Assembly: GCA_035631655.1 (NCBI GenBank)
Contig: DASQIH010000108.1
Location: 62,001-126,000 of the forward strand
Length of the DNA stretch: 64,000 nt
Direction of reading: 5' to 3'
Source: Gp1-AA122 sp035631655
GTDB lineage: Bacteria; Acidobacteriota; Terriglobia; Terriglobales; Acidobacteriaceae
Part shown: positions 40,578-48,633 of the stretch, in pieces
Numbering within the stretch: position 1 is the first letter of the stretch
Layout: the number at the start of each line of letters is the position of its first letter
Position numbers and translations under genes: made by a program
Notes under the pieces: model-generated
Seen by the model: the letters and a program-made list of their open reading frames with translations, nothing else
Told to the model about the DNA's origin: nothing
The model's database searches: none

Positions 40578-43157
40578 GTGACCGAAGTACTCAGGGGAAT
40601 CGGCCGAACGGCCTTGCTCTTGTTCTTCTGCGCCGGCCTGGCGAGTACGGCTCTCAGCCAGCAAGAGCAGCTCCCGGCTTCGACTAACGTCACCATTCAG
40701 GCGCAAAACAATCAGAAGGCTGCCGAGCAATTGTATTTGCAGCTGCGCGCCGTCGGGTTGGATCCCAAGCGGGTGTACCAGGTGCGCGACGCCTCACTCG
40801 ATCGCGATCAACTCCACATCAGCCTGGATGACGGAACCATTGCCTTCACCCAGGATGTCAACGGCCGCATCACAGGAGCCTTTTTCGAAGGAGATGGCGA
40901 AATCCTTGTAGTGCCGCCGAACCAGGCCGAACGCGCCTCCATGATGCTCTTCACAGGAGCCGCGATCCTGGAAGAGAGATTCGACACAGCTTACTTTCGC
41001 TTTAATGACGACATCTTTGTGGAACTGCAACCCGATCTGCGTCCCTTACCCGATGGAAAAGATTTCGCAGCGAAATGGGACCAAGCGGCGCATAACCTGG
41101 CGGAATGGGACGCGCTGCGGCTGTTTGTGACGTTCAGCAGGTTCCTGCCTTCCGTTGCCACGGAAGCGCCCAGGGCGACAGCTGGTTCCTTCAGTGTTTC
41201 GGACCGCTTCCTGCATGCCCGAGTGCAAGGAATAAAACTCGGCAGTTTTGACGCTTACTACGATTCCACTGCGAGCGAGCAGATTGCGGTCGCGCAGCAG
41301 AAACGAGTCGATACTGTCAATTATTACAATGTTTGGGCGGCATTCCCCACGCGGCCCGCAGAAGCGCTCACTGCCGAGCAACAGCCAAAGGATGAGATTG
41401 CGATCCGAAGCTATCGGATCCGCGCGGAGGTGAAACCGCCCACCACGCTGCGTGCCGACGCTTCTTTGCAAGTGGAGGTGCTTGGGGGCGGGGCCCGGGC
41501 GCTATTGTTTGAGTTGTCGCGCTTTCTCAAGGTCGCTGAGGTCAAGGCGAACGGGCGACCGGTCGAGCTCATTCAGAACCAGGCGCTGGAGGGCTCGCAA
41601 CTGGCCCGGCGAGGCAATGACATTCTGGCCGTAGTGTTTCCACAGCCAATCCGTACCGGACAGAAGATGGAACTCACCTTCTCTTACGCCGGGGATGTGC
41701 TTTCCGAAGCGGGTGGCGGCCTGCTCTACGTTGGCGCACGCGGAACCTGGTATCCCAACCGAGGTTTAGCGGCAGCTGACTTCGATCTGCAGTTCCAATA
41801 TCCGCCCGGATGGACTCTGCTGGCTACCGGGAAGCGGGCGAGCGAAGAACCCGTCAAGCCTTCGCGAACTGGAGTTGAGGGAGAGCAGGTGAGCCGATGG
41901 GTTACAGAGCGTCCCATTCCAGTCGCCGGTTTCAACCTCGGCCGATATACCAAAGCAGTCGCGGAAGCCGGAAAGACCACGGTGGAAACCTATGCGGCCA
42001 CAGGCGTCGAACGCTCCTTCCCCAAGGCCGAGCCCGAGGCCGTGGTCGTCCCTACGGTTCCATCGGTGCGGCCGCAGCCGTCCCGGACCGTGGTGGTGGC
42101 GCAACCGCCACCACCCTCACCGGCCCGCAACGCGCAGGTGGTCGCCGATACGGCCTCGCGCGCGGTGGAATTTTTCTCACAGCGCTTCGGAGTCTTTCCC
42201 TACAGCACGCTCGAACTAACCCAAATGCCCGGCCTCGTGAGCCAAGGCTGGCCGGGGCTCGTCTTTCTCTCCAGCTTTGCTTTCCTGTCGCCGGAGGAAA
42301 GATCCCATCTCCACCTGAGTGCCGCCAATGAGATTCTCGATCAGCAGGTTACGGCGCATGAGACAGCTCACCAGTGGTGGGGTGATCTGGTTTTTTGGAA
42401 GGGTTACCGCGACCAGTGGATGTTTGAAGGATTGGCGAGCTACTGTTCGTTGATGTTGCTGGAATCGGAGAATCCGGCCAACTTTCGCCTTGCCATGGAG
42501 AAATATCGTGAGGACCTGATGCACAAGAACAAGACAGGCGCCGTGCTGAAGGATGCGGGCCCAGTCACACTCGGAGTGAGGTTGTCTTCGTCGGAATTTC
42601 CGGAGGGCTATGAAGCCATCAGCTATGGGCGTGGGACCTGGCTCTTCCATATGCTGCGACATATCTTGAACGATTCCTGGGCCGCTGATCAGCGGAAGAG
42701 CCGGGCTTCTAACCAGGACGAGGTAGAACCTTTTGTGCGGGCGTTGCGCAGAGTCCGGGAACGCTACGCGGGGAAACCGATCACGACTTGGCAGCTTCTG
42801 CAGGTCTTCGCGGAAGACTTGCCGGAATCCGACCGGTATGAAGGCCGGAAATCGCTGGACTGGTTTTACGGGGGCTGGGTGAATGGCACCGCGTTGCCAC
42901 GTTTCCAACTGCAAGGCGTCAGAATGACTACCAAGGAAAGTTCGGTTGCGGTAAGTGGCACGATCCTGCAGAAGGACGCGCCTAAAGAACTTGTAACCTC
43001 AGTGCCTATCTATGCCACCATGCCGGGCGATCGGCGGGTTTTCCTGGGGCGGGTTTTTGCCGACGGCCCAGAAAGTTCTTTTCGCCTAACTGCCCCGCAA
43101 GGGGCCAAGCGACTTCTTGTTGACCCCGAAGAGACGATCCTGACCAGTCCCCACTGA
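40578..43157 (+). CDS. M1 family metallopeptidase (aminopeptidase N-like)
   Basis: An 859-residue exported protein starting with GTG at 40578; the signal peptide is TALLLFFCAGLASTALSQ. Residues 290-480 form the M1 N-terminal beta domain (YRIRAEVKPPTTLRADASLQ, LTFSYAGDVLSEAGGG, TWYPNRGLAAADFDLQF). The catalytic motif HETAHQWWGDLVFW is near residue 594, with the third zinc ligand in WMFEGLASYCSL about 20 residues later. The GAMEN exopeptidase motif is not visible; the equivalent region reads MPGLVSQGWPGLVFLSS, so strict aminopeptidase activity is uncertain. The 250-residue N-terminal extension is of unknown function. Confidence 0.9.
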   Translation: MTEVLRGIGRTALLLFFCAGLASTALSQQEQLPASTNVTIQAQNNQKAAEQLYLQLRAVGLDPKRVYQVRDASLDRDQLHISLDDGTIAFTQDVNGRITGAFFEGDGEILVVPPNQAERASMMLFTGAAILEERFDTAYFRFNDDIFVELQPDLRPLPDGKDFAAKWDQAAHNLAEWDALRLFVTFSRFLPSVATEAPRATAGSFSVSDRFLHARVQGIKLGSFDAYYDSTASEQIAVAQQKRVDTVNYYNVWAAFPTRPAEALTAEQQPKDEIAIRSYRIRAEVKPPTTLRADASLQVEVLGGGARALLFELSRFLKVAEVKANGRPVELIQNQALEGSQLARRGNDILAVVFPQPIRTGQKMELTFSYAGDVLSEAGGGLLYVGARGTWYPNRGLAAADFDLQFQYPPGWTLLATGKRASEEPVKPSRTGVEGEQVSRWVTERPIPVAGFNLGRYTKAVAEAGKTTVETYAATGVERSFPKAEPEAVVVPTVPSVRPQPSRTVVVAQPPPPSPARNAQVVADTASRAVEFFSQRFGVFPYSTLELTQMPGLVSQGWPGLVFLSSFAFLSPEERSHLHLSAANEILDQQVTAHETAHQWWGDLVFWKGYRDQWMFEGLASYCSLMLLESENPANFRLAMEKYREDLMHKNKTGAVLKDAGPVTLGVRLSSSEFPEGYEAISYGRGTWLFHMLRHILNDSWAADQRKSRASNQDEVEPFVRALRRVRERYAGKPITTWQLLQVFAEDLPESDRYEGRKSLDWFYGGWVNGTALPRFQLQGVRMTTKESSVAVSGTILQKDAPKELVTSVPIYATMPGDRRVFLGRVFADGPESSFRLTAPQGAKRLLVDPEETILTSPH

Positions 43158-43174
43158 ACTTCCTCAATCGCTCT

Positions 43175-43415
43175 TTATCTCAGGAAGCTGCCACTGCGGC
43201 TGAGGCGCGCTTCGACTCGACGCTTGGTGAGTTCATCAACTCCTGCAGGCGGATGCGCAGGCGGGCGGTTCACGGCCATACTGTGAATCTGTGAGACCCG
43301 CGATTCGCTGATGCCCAGCGCGTCGCCGATCTCCTGCATAGTGCGCTCTTCGAAGTAGTAGAGGGCAGGGTTTGGCGATCCTTCTCCGGCGATTCGGCAA
43401 TGATCCGGCAGAAAA
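43175..43415 (-). pseudogene. Sigma-factor region 4 remnant (FliA/WhiG-like)
   Basis: CRIIAESPEKDRQTL is read in one frame and ALYYFEERTMQEIGDALGIS, ESRVSQIHSMAV in the next, ending at TAA 43175-43177. Together they match region 4 of FliA-type sigma factors, where SRVSQIHSxA is characteristic. A frameshift near 43366 separates the two parts, and regions 1-3 are missing. The segment follows directly on a membrane-protein fragment in another frame. Confidence 0.75.
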
Positions 43416-43595
43416 CAAGGTGGGCAGCGTGTAGAAGCCGAGAATCATCCGCTCGGAATCCAGCAACCAAATCAGTAAGGCGGCAATGATGAAGAGTGAG
43501 AGGATCAGCCAGAGTTCCTGATTGACTGCGGCCAGACGTTGTTTGAATGTCGGCTTGGCGCCGACTTTAGCGCTGCCCATCGCATACGTTCGCAT
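43401..43595 (-). pseudogene. 5' fragment of a membrane protein gene
   Basis: About 65 codons: MRTYAMGSAKVGAKPTFKQR, then LWLILSLFIIAALLIWLLDS and LGFYTLPTLFSAG, one or two membrane segments. Reading then passes into the sigma-factor remnant at a junction near 43400-43413. It resembles the N-terminus of membrane sensor (GGDEF or kinase) proteins, but the rest is lost. The upstream ribosome-binding site AGGAGGTCATC is intact, so a short fusion peptide could still be made. Confidence 0.6.
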
Positions 43596-43751
43596 GATGA
43601 CCTCCTGCCTGGAACCCTCAATTCATCATCAGCGAAGCAGTTGGCAGCGGAGCCGCGGCAGACTTACTTTGGTAAAGGGTTTGATTCCTAATACGGATGA
43701 GGACTTTCATTTAAGGAAAAGGGGAAGTCGAAATTGTCTCCTCGGGTGCTT

Positions 43752-43819
43752 ATCTTGGGGAAAAAGCGTGGGTCATGTCCTTTGGTACATACCCGATGCA
43801 CAGGCGCTGCCCCTAAGAT
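43752..43819 (+). ncRNA. Candidate structured RNA upstream of diguanylate cyclase
   Basis: Three nested stems can be drawn. P1 is ATCTTGGGG (43752-43760) with CCCC-T-AAGAT (43810-43819, one bulge). P2 is AGCG (43765-43768) with CGCT (43805-43808). P3 is GGGT-C-ATGT (43770-43778) with ACATACCC (43887-equivalent positions 43787-43794) around an eight-base loop. It ends about 95 bases before the GGDEF gene. It does not match the c-di-GMP riboswitch consensus I know. Strand and existence are inference from base pairing. Confidence 0.35.
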
Positions 43820-43915
43820 ACGGCTTGGCGGGCGGCTGGCAGATGGCGTGCTGAAGAGGAGTGCGGCAGACTTGGGCATCCGGCCTGCTAATCGCCTTCA
43901 TGAGCGCAGGGATAA

Positions 43916-45262
43916 TTGTTAGGGCAAATTCTTAAACTAGAAGGGGATCAGTTCTCATTGGATCTGTGGAATCAAACAACGATTAGGGTTTTTCTCGTGC
44001 CCGGCAGCATTCTTCTGTCCGTGCTGGTGCTGCTGGAAATCAGCCACGTGACAATTCCCACTTCGGTGGTGGTCTTTTACTACGTCGCAACCGTCGCCTT
44101 CGGGTTGCTTCTCGCTTGGAGGTTCCACTCCACCCGGATTCTCTTTGTTCTCACGGTCCTGGTGCTTTGCGAGCAGCCGATGGCGTATCTTTCCGCTAAA
44201 CATGCCTTATCAGCTGCTTCGGCACAGAATGCGTTTGCCGCGATCAGCATTCTCTTGCCACTGAATTTTGTGGCTTTAGCCTTTGTCCGCGAGAAGGGAT
44301 TTACGGCCCCTGCTATCGCATCACGCTGTATTTTTATTTTCCTGCAATCGGTTTTCGTCGTGTTGATGTGCCGTTCCGATCATGCTGCCGAGGCCAGGCT
44401 GCTTCAGTTCACGGTTCTGAATCGTCACTGGCTCGAGGGGATCAAGATCCCACAACTCGGGCTGCTGGCATTCCTGTTGTCGTTGGGTGTATTGATCCTG
44501 CGTTTTGTGCTTTATCACAAACCGGTCGAGAGCGGTTTCTTCTGGGCTCTGCTGCTGACCTTGACGGCGTTGCACTCGGGCGGAACTGGTAAAACTGCAA
44601 CCGTTTATTTCGCGACCGCCGCGCTGGTGCTGGTGGCTTCCGTTATCGAGACCTCCTACTTGATGGCGTACCACGACGAACTCACAGGTTTGCCGGTGCG
44701 CCGCGCGTTCAATCAAGCAGTCCTGGGTCTTGGAGAACATTACTCGATTGCTGTCGTGGATGTGGACCATTTCAAAAGATTCAATGACACCTACGGCCAT
44801 GACATCGGCGACGAGGTTCTGTGCATGGTGGCGTCCCGGCTGTCGAAAGTGACCGGGGGTGGTAAAGCCTATCGCTGTGGCGGGGAGGAGTTTTCCGTTG
44901 TTTTCACTGACAAGTCAGCCAGGGACGCATTCGACCATCTGGAGCTACTCAGGCAGAGCATCGAAGAGTCCAGGTTTCGAGTGCGCGGCGGAGTGGACCG
45001 CAGGAAAAGATCGCGTGGTCGGGATCGCCGCCAAATCGCCATCCGGCGCTCCCGGATGCGGAACCGTAACAACTTTCGTAGAGCCGGAGGTAATGTAGCC
45101 GTCACTGTCAGCATAGGAGTGGCGGAACCTAGCACCAAGAACCACGACGTAGAGCAGGTGATCAAGGCGGCGGATCAGGCACTCTACCGTGCGAAGGAAC
45201 GCGGCAGAAATCGCGTGGTCATGGATACTCCCGAGCAGGCACGCTCTGCTGCCCACGCCTGA
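43916..45262 (+). CDS. Membrane diguanylate cyclase
   Basis: 448 residues. About six to eight hydrophobic segments occupy residues 20-240, an N-terminal membrane sensor of MASE-like type. The GGDEF domain begins YHDELTGLPVRRAFNQAV and contains IAVVDVDHFKRFNDTYGHDIGDEVL (metal Asp) and YRCGGEEFSVVF, so the active site is GGEEF and should make cyclic di-GMP. A strongly basic insert of about 30 residues (VDRRKRSRGRDRRQIAIRRS onward) interrupts the domain before VTVSIGVAEPS. The start TTG at 43916 is the only candidate ahead of the first membrane helix and is uncertain. A possible structured RNA lies upstream. Confidence 0.9.
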   Translation: MLGQILKLEGDQFSLDLWNQTTIRVFLVPGSILLSVLVLLEISHVTIPTSVVVFYYVATVAFGLLLAWRFHSTRILFVLTVLVLCEQPMAYLSAKHALSAASAQNAFAAISILLPLNFVALAFVREKGFTAPAIASRCIFIFLQSVFVVLMCRSDHAAEARLLQFTVLNRHWLEGIKIPQLGLLAFLLSLGVLILRFVLYHKPVESGFFWALLLTLTALHSGGTGKTATVYFATAALVLVASVIETSYLMAYHDELTGLPVRRAFNQAVLGLGEHYSIAVVDVDHFKRFNDTYGHDIGDEVLCMVASRLSKVTGGGKAYRCGGEEFSVVFTDKSARDAFDHLELLRQSIEESRFRVRGGVDRRKRSRGRDRRQIAIRRSRMRNRNNFRRAGGNVAVTVSIGVAEPSTKNHDVEQVIKAADQALYRAKERGRNRVVMDTPEQARSAAHA

Positions 45263-45502
45263 CTCCAGTCGAGACTCAGCCCGGCTGGGAAAAACTGGTC
45301 CGGAACACAGGCCGCAAAGCCGCCTGATACGTTCTCCCCAAATTGAGCGGCGGGAAGCAGAGCTGCCGCTCGCTTGACCTGCGGAAGGTCCTACCGTTGC
45401 GTCCTCGCTTACCTAAGGTAAGTTCCCGGGCAAAGTTCTTTCTGATCACAAGCAAACGACCTTTGCAGCAACGGCATCCTAACGCCCGCTGAAAGGACGG
45501 CC

Positions 45503-46519
45503 ATGCAAGCTCAGGCCAGTTGTCGTAAATTACACAGTTCGAGTTACCGGCTTAAGCCCAGCAGATTTTTTCTCAGCGTTTGTCGTGGGAGCGGTTTCTT
45601 ACTGATTCTTCTACTCTTTGTGAGTTTGCCGCTCGCATTAAGCGATGGCCAGCTGGCCAGCAACTCTGACTTATTTGGCCCTCCCGTTCTCACTGTCAGC
45701 AAGCAGGTGCAAGAGGTGAACCTGATCCTCACGGTGACCAATCGCTGGGGACATTTCGTTCAGAATTTAAAAGAAGATGACCTTTCGATTCTCGACAACG
45801 ATCAACCACCCGAGAAAATCACTTATTTCCAACCGCAAACGGATTTGCCTCTGCGTGTGGCTCTGGTGATTGATACCAGCAGTTCCGTCACGCATCGTTT
45901 CCGTTTCGAGCAGAAAGCCGCGATGGCGTTCCTGCGCCGTATCCTGCGTCGCGATTCCGATCTCGGGCTGGTGATTGGCTTTAATCAGCAGGTTACGATT
46001 GCTCAATCGGCAACCGAAGATATGGATCTTCTCGCCCAGGGCCTGAAGAAGCTTCAGCCCGACGGTGAAACTGCTATTTATGACGCAGTCTCCGTGGCCT
46101 GTCAGCAGTTGTTGAGAGTCAAGGACAAGCAACCCTCACGGCGGGCCATCATTCTGATCACCGATGGAGAAGATAACCACAGCCATATCGATTTGCAGCA
46201 GGCAGTAGAACGTGCACTGCGCGCGGACGCGGTCGTCTACGTGCTGAGCACCAATCCAGAGTACAGCGTTAGCCTGGCGGAAGCCGGCGATCGGTCAATG
46301 AAACAACTTTCCGAAGCCACCGGTGGCCGCCTGCTTCGTGCTGACAGTGAAAACGATGTGACCAGCGCTTTTTCGAAAATCGCCAAGGAATTGCGCAGTC
46401 AATACGCGATCGGGTACAAACCTGCCAACAAAAGGCCGGACGGGCTATTTCACCGTCTGATCGTTCTGGGGCCCAAGAAATTCCACCTTTATCATCGGCT
46501 GGGATATTTCGCGCGTTAA
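45503..46519 (+). CDS. VWFA-related Acidobacterial domain protein
   Basis: 338 residues. After a basic N-terminus and membrane/signal segment (GFLLILLLFVSLPLALSDG), the segment VNLILTVTNRWGHFVQNLKE, DDLSILDNDQPPEKITYFQP precedes a von Willebrand A domain with an intact MIDAS: VALVIDTSSSV (DxSxS), DGETAIYDAV (Thr) and AIILITDGEDNHS (Asp). The end QYAIGYKPANKRPDGLFHRL is characteristic. This arrangement is that of the VWFA-related family that is expanded in Acidobacteria; such proteins are secreted or surface-anchored and probably bind proteins through a divalent metal. It is followed by hemE after 53 bases. Confidence 0.92.
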   Translation: MQAQASCRKLHSSSYRLKPSRFFLSVCRGSGFLLILLLFVSLPLALSDGQLASNSDLFGPPVLTVSKQVQEVNLILTVTNRWGHFVQNLKEDDLSILDNDQPPEKITYFQPQTDLPLRVALVIDTSSSVTHRFRFEQKAAMAFLRRILRRDSDLGLVIGFNQQVTIAQSATEDMDLLAQGLKKLQPDGETAIYDAVSVACQQLLRVKDKQPSRRAIILITDGEDNHSHIDLQQAVERALRADAVVYVLSTNPEYSVSLAEAGDRSMKQLSEATGGRLLRADSENDVTSAFSKIAKELRSQYAIGYKPANKRPDGLFHRLIVLGPKKFHLYHRLGYFAR

Positions 46520-46572
46520 ACGGCACCAGCTCCCGGCGCGTTCAGCCTCAAAAATGCTAAATTGAGAGATTC

Positions 46573-47625
46573 ATGTCTGCCCCTGAATCGAGCTTCGTGC
46601 GGGCCTGCAAGGCCTTGCCGGTCGAGGTCACGCCGGTCTGGTTCATGCGCCAGGCGGGGCGCTACATGGCCGAGTACCGCGCTGTTCGCAAGAAGCACTC
46701 GCTGATCGAGATTTGTAAGAAGCCAGAGTTGGCCGCCGAGGTGACGATCACCGCGGCGGAGGCGTTGGGCGTCGATGCGGCGATTATTTTCGCAGACCTC
46801 CTGCTACCCCTCGAGACCATGGGCCTACCATTTCATTTTGCCGCCGGGGAAGGCCCCAGGATCGACAAGCCCGTGAGGGTCACCGCGGACGTGAACCAGC
46901 TGCGCACCGATCGCGCCGCCGATCTGGGCTATGTAGCTCAAGCGGTGCGGCTGGTGAGCCGGCACTTCGGGACGCGGCTGCCAGTAATTGGATTCTGCGG
47001 CGCTCCCTTTACGCTCGCCAGCTACATGATCGAGGGCGGGGGGTCGCGCAACTATGTCAACACCAAGAAGATGATGTACAACTCCCCCGCAGCGTGGGAC
47101 GACCTTCTGCGCAAGCTGGTCGCGGTAACCTCCGAATACTCCAGCGAGCAGGTGCGCGCCGGCGCTGACGTTGTGCAGGTGTTCGACAGCTGGGTGGGTT
47201 GCCTCAATCCGGACGATTACCGCCGTTACGTTTTGCCGCGCACTACCGAGCTCGTGAAGAAACTGCAAGAAACCGGTGCCCCCATCATTTACTTTGGAAC
47301 GGACAGCGCTGTGCTGTTGCCCTCCATGAAAGAAACGGGAGCCGAGGTTATTGGTGTTGACTGGCGGATTTCCCTGGACGATGCCTGGCGCAGCATGGGA
47401 TTCCACGGGGCGGTGCAGGGAAATCTGGATCCGGTTGTGTTGTTTGCGGACTGGAAAGAAATTCGCCCGCGCGCGGAAGATGTGTTGCGGCGTGCCAACG
47501 GCCGGATGGGTCACATTTTTAACTTGGGCCATGGCATTCTGCCCGAAACGCCGGTGGAGCATGTGAAAGCACTAGCAGCCTTCGTGCGTGAATACTCTGC
47601 GAAGACATCGGCCGCGTCTCGATAA
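46573..47625 (+). CDS. hemE: Uroporphyrinogen decarboxylase
   Basis: Converts uroporphyrinogen III to coproporphyrinogen III in haem biosynthesis. 350 residues, as usual. Signatures are VWFMRQAGRYMAEYRAVR (substrate-binding Arg), ADLLLPLETMGL (Asp), IGFCGAPFTLASYMIEGGGS and the C-terminal FNLGHGILPETPVEHV. First gene of a hemE-hemH-hemY run; hemH begins 9 bases downstream. Confidence 0.97.
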   Translation: MSAPESSFVRACKALPVEVTPVWFMRQAGRYMAEYRAVRKKHSLIEICKKPELAAEVTITAAEALGVDAAIIFADLLLPLETMGLPFHFAAGEGPRIDKPVRVTADVNQLRTDRAADLGYVAQAVRLVSRHFGTRLPVIGFCGAPFTLASYMIEGGGSRNYVNTKKMMYNSPAAWDDLLRKLVAVTSEYSSEQVRAGADVVQVFDSWVGCLNPDDYRRYVLPRTTELVKKLQETGAPIIYFGTDSAVLLPSMKETGAEVIGVDWRISLDDAWRSMGFHGAVQGNLDPVVLFADWKEIRPRAEDVLRRANGRMGHIFNLGHGILPETPVEHVKALAAFVREYSAKTSAASR

Positions 47626-47633
47626 GGATCGAC

Positions 47634-47661
47634 TGTGTGGAGGCGGTCTTCGACCCGCGCC
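47634..47661. repeat. GTGTGGAGGCGG repeat at hemH start
   Basis: TGTGTGGAGGCGGTCTTCGA then CCCGCGCC matches one half of the element at 4885-4941 and the one at 63740. It provides the GTG start and first nine codons of hemH. Confidence 0.75.
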
Positions 47662-48615
47662 CACGAGCTAGACGAGGAGCTGAATCTGGCTAACGCTGAT
47701 AAAATCGCGGTCCTCCTGCTGGCGCACGGTAGCCCGGAGTCCGTGGATGACATTCCGGAATTCCTACGCGGGGTGACGAGCGGCCGGCCTGTGCCTCCCC
47801 AAGTCATCGACGAGGTGAGACATCGTTATGGCCTCATCGGCCGCTCCCCGCTGCAGGAAATTACTTTCCGCCAGGGAGAGCGGTTGGCTAAGAGACTCGG
47901 CCTGCCAGTTTATATCGGGATGCGCAATTGGAAGCCCTACATTCCTGACGTGGTGCGCCGGATGGCGACCGACGGAGTGCAGCGCGCTGTCGGCATCTGC
48001 ATGGCGCCGCAAAATTCGCGCACCAGCGTAGGACTGTACCGCCGGGCGGCGATTGGAGAAAACGGCGCTCCGTTCACTCTGGATTTTGTGGAGTCCTGGC
48101 ACGACCACCCGCTCCTCGTGAAGGCGTTTGCTGAAAAGCTGATTGCCGGCTGGGCTCGCGCATGTGCGGAAGCGGGCACGAAGGTTCCCATCATCTTCAC
48201 TGCGCACAGCGTTCCCGAGCGCACGATTACAGAAGGCGATCCGTACCGGGCACAGGCTCATGAAACCGCCGAACTCGTGGCCAAAGAGGCTGCGGTTGCC
48301 GCCGGAAGCTGGGCCTTCGCTTTCCAGAGCCAAGGCATGTCGGGCGGAGCCTGGATCGGTCCCACCGTCGAGGACATTATCCTCGCTCTAAAGGCAAAGG
48401 GACATCGTGGAGTTTTCCTTCAGCCCATCGGCTTTCTCTGCGATCACGTAGAAATTCTTTACGATATCGACATTGCTTTTAAGCAATTTGCGGAGAAAGC
48501 AGGTATGCGCCTCTGGCGCGCCGAATCGCTGAACGACTCTCCAACCTTGATCGCCGCTCTTGCCGATGTAGCAAGTTCACGTCTTGAGCAGCGGGTCGCG
48601 CGAGTAGAGAGCTGA
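47635..48615 (+). CDS. hemH: Ferrochelatase
   Basis: Inserts iron into the porphyrin ring. 326 residues. The conserved core begins DKIAVLLLAHGSPESVDDIPEFL (residue 23 on), and the catalytic His and Glu are in GFLCDHVEILYDIDI. FTAHSVPERTI and WAFAFQSQGMSGG are also typical. The only usable start is the GTG at 47635, with AAGGA upstream; the first ten residues (MWRRSSTRAH) come from a dispersed repeat. It is cotranscribed with hemE (9 bases upstream) and hemY (18 bases downstream). Confidence 0.94.
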   Translation: MWRRSSTRAHELDEELNLANADKIAVLLLAHGSPESVDDIPEFLRGVTSGRPVPPQVIDEVRHRYGLIGRSPLQEITFRQGERLAKRLGLPVYIGMRNWKPYIPDVVRRMATDGVQRAVGICMAPQNSRTSVGLYRRAAIGENGAPFTLDFVESWHDHPLLVKAFAEKLIAGWARACAEAGTKVPIIFTAHSVPERTITEGDPYRAQAHETAELVAKEAAVAAGSWAFAFQSQGMSGGAWIGPTVEDIILALKAKGHRGVFLQPIGFLCDHVEILYDIDIAFKQFAEKAGMRLWRAESLNDSPTLIAALADVASSRLEQRVARVES

Positions 48616-48633
48616 CGGGCCACGGGACAGCCA

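Noticed and set aside
43696..43915. GEMM-type c-di-GMP riboswitch in front of the diguanylate cyclase
   Set aside because: The structured region lacks the conserved GEMM core bases; only an unclassified structure is proposed.
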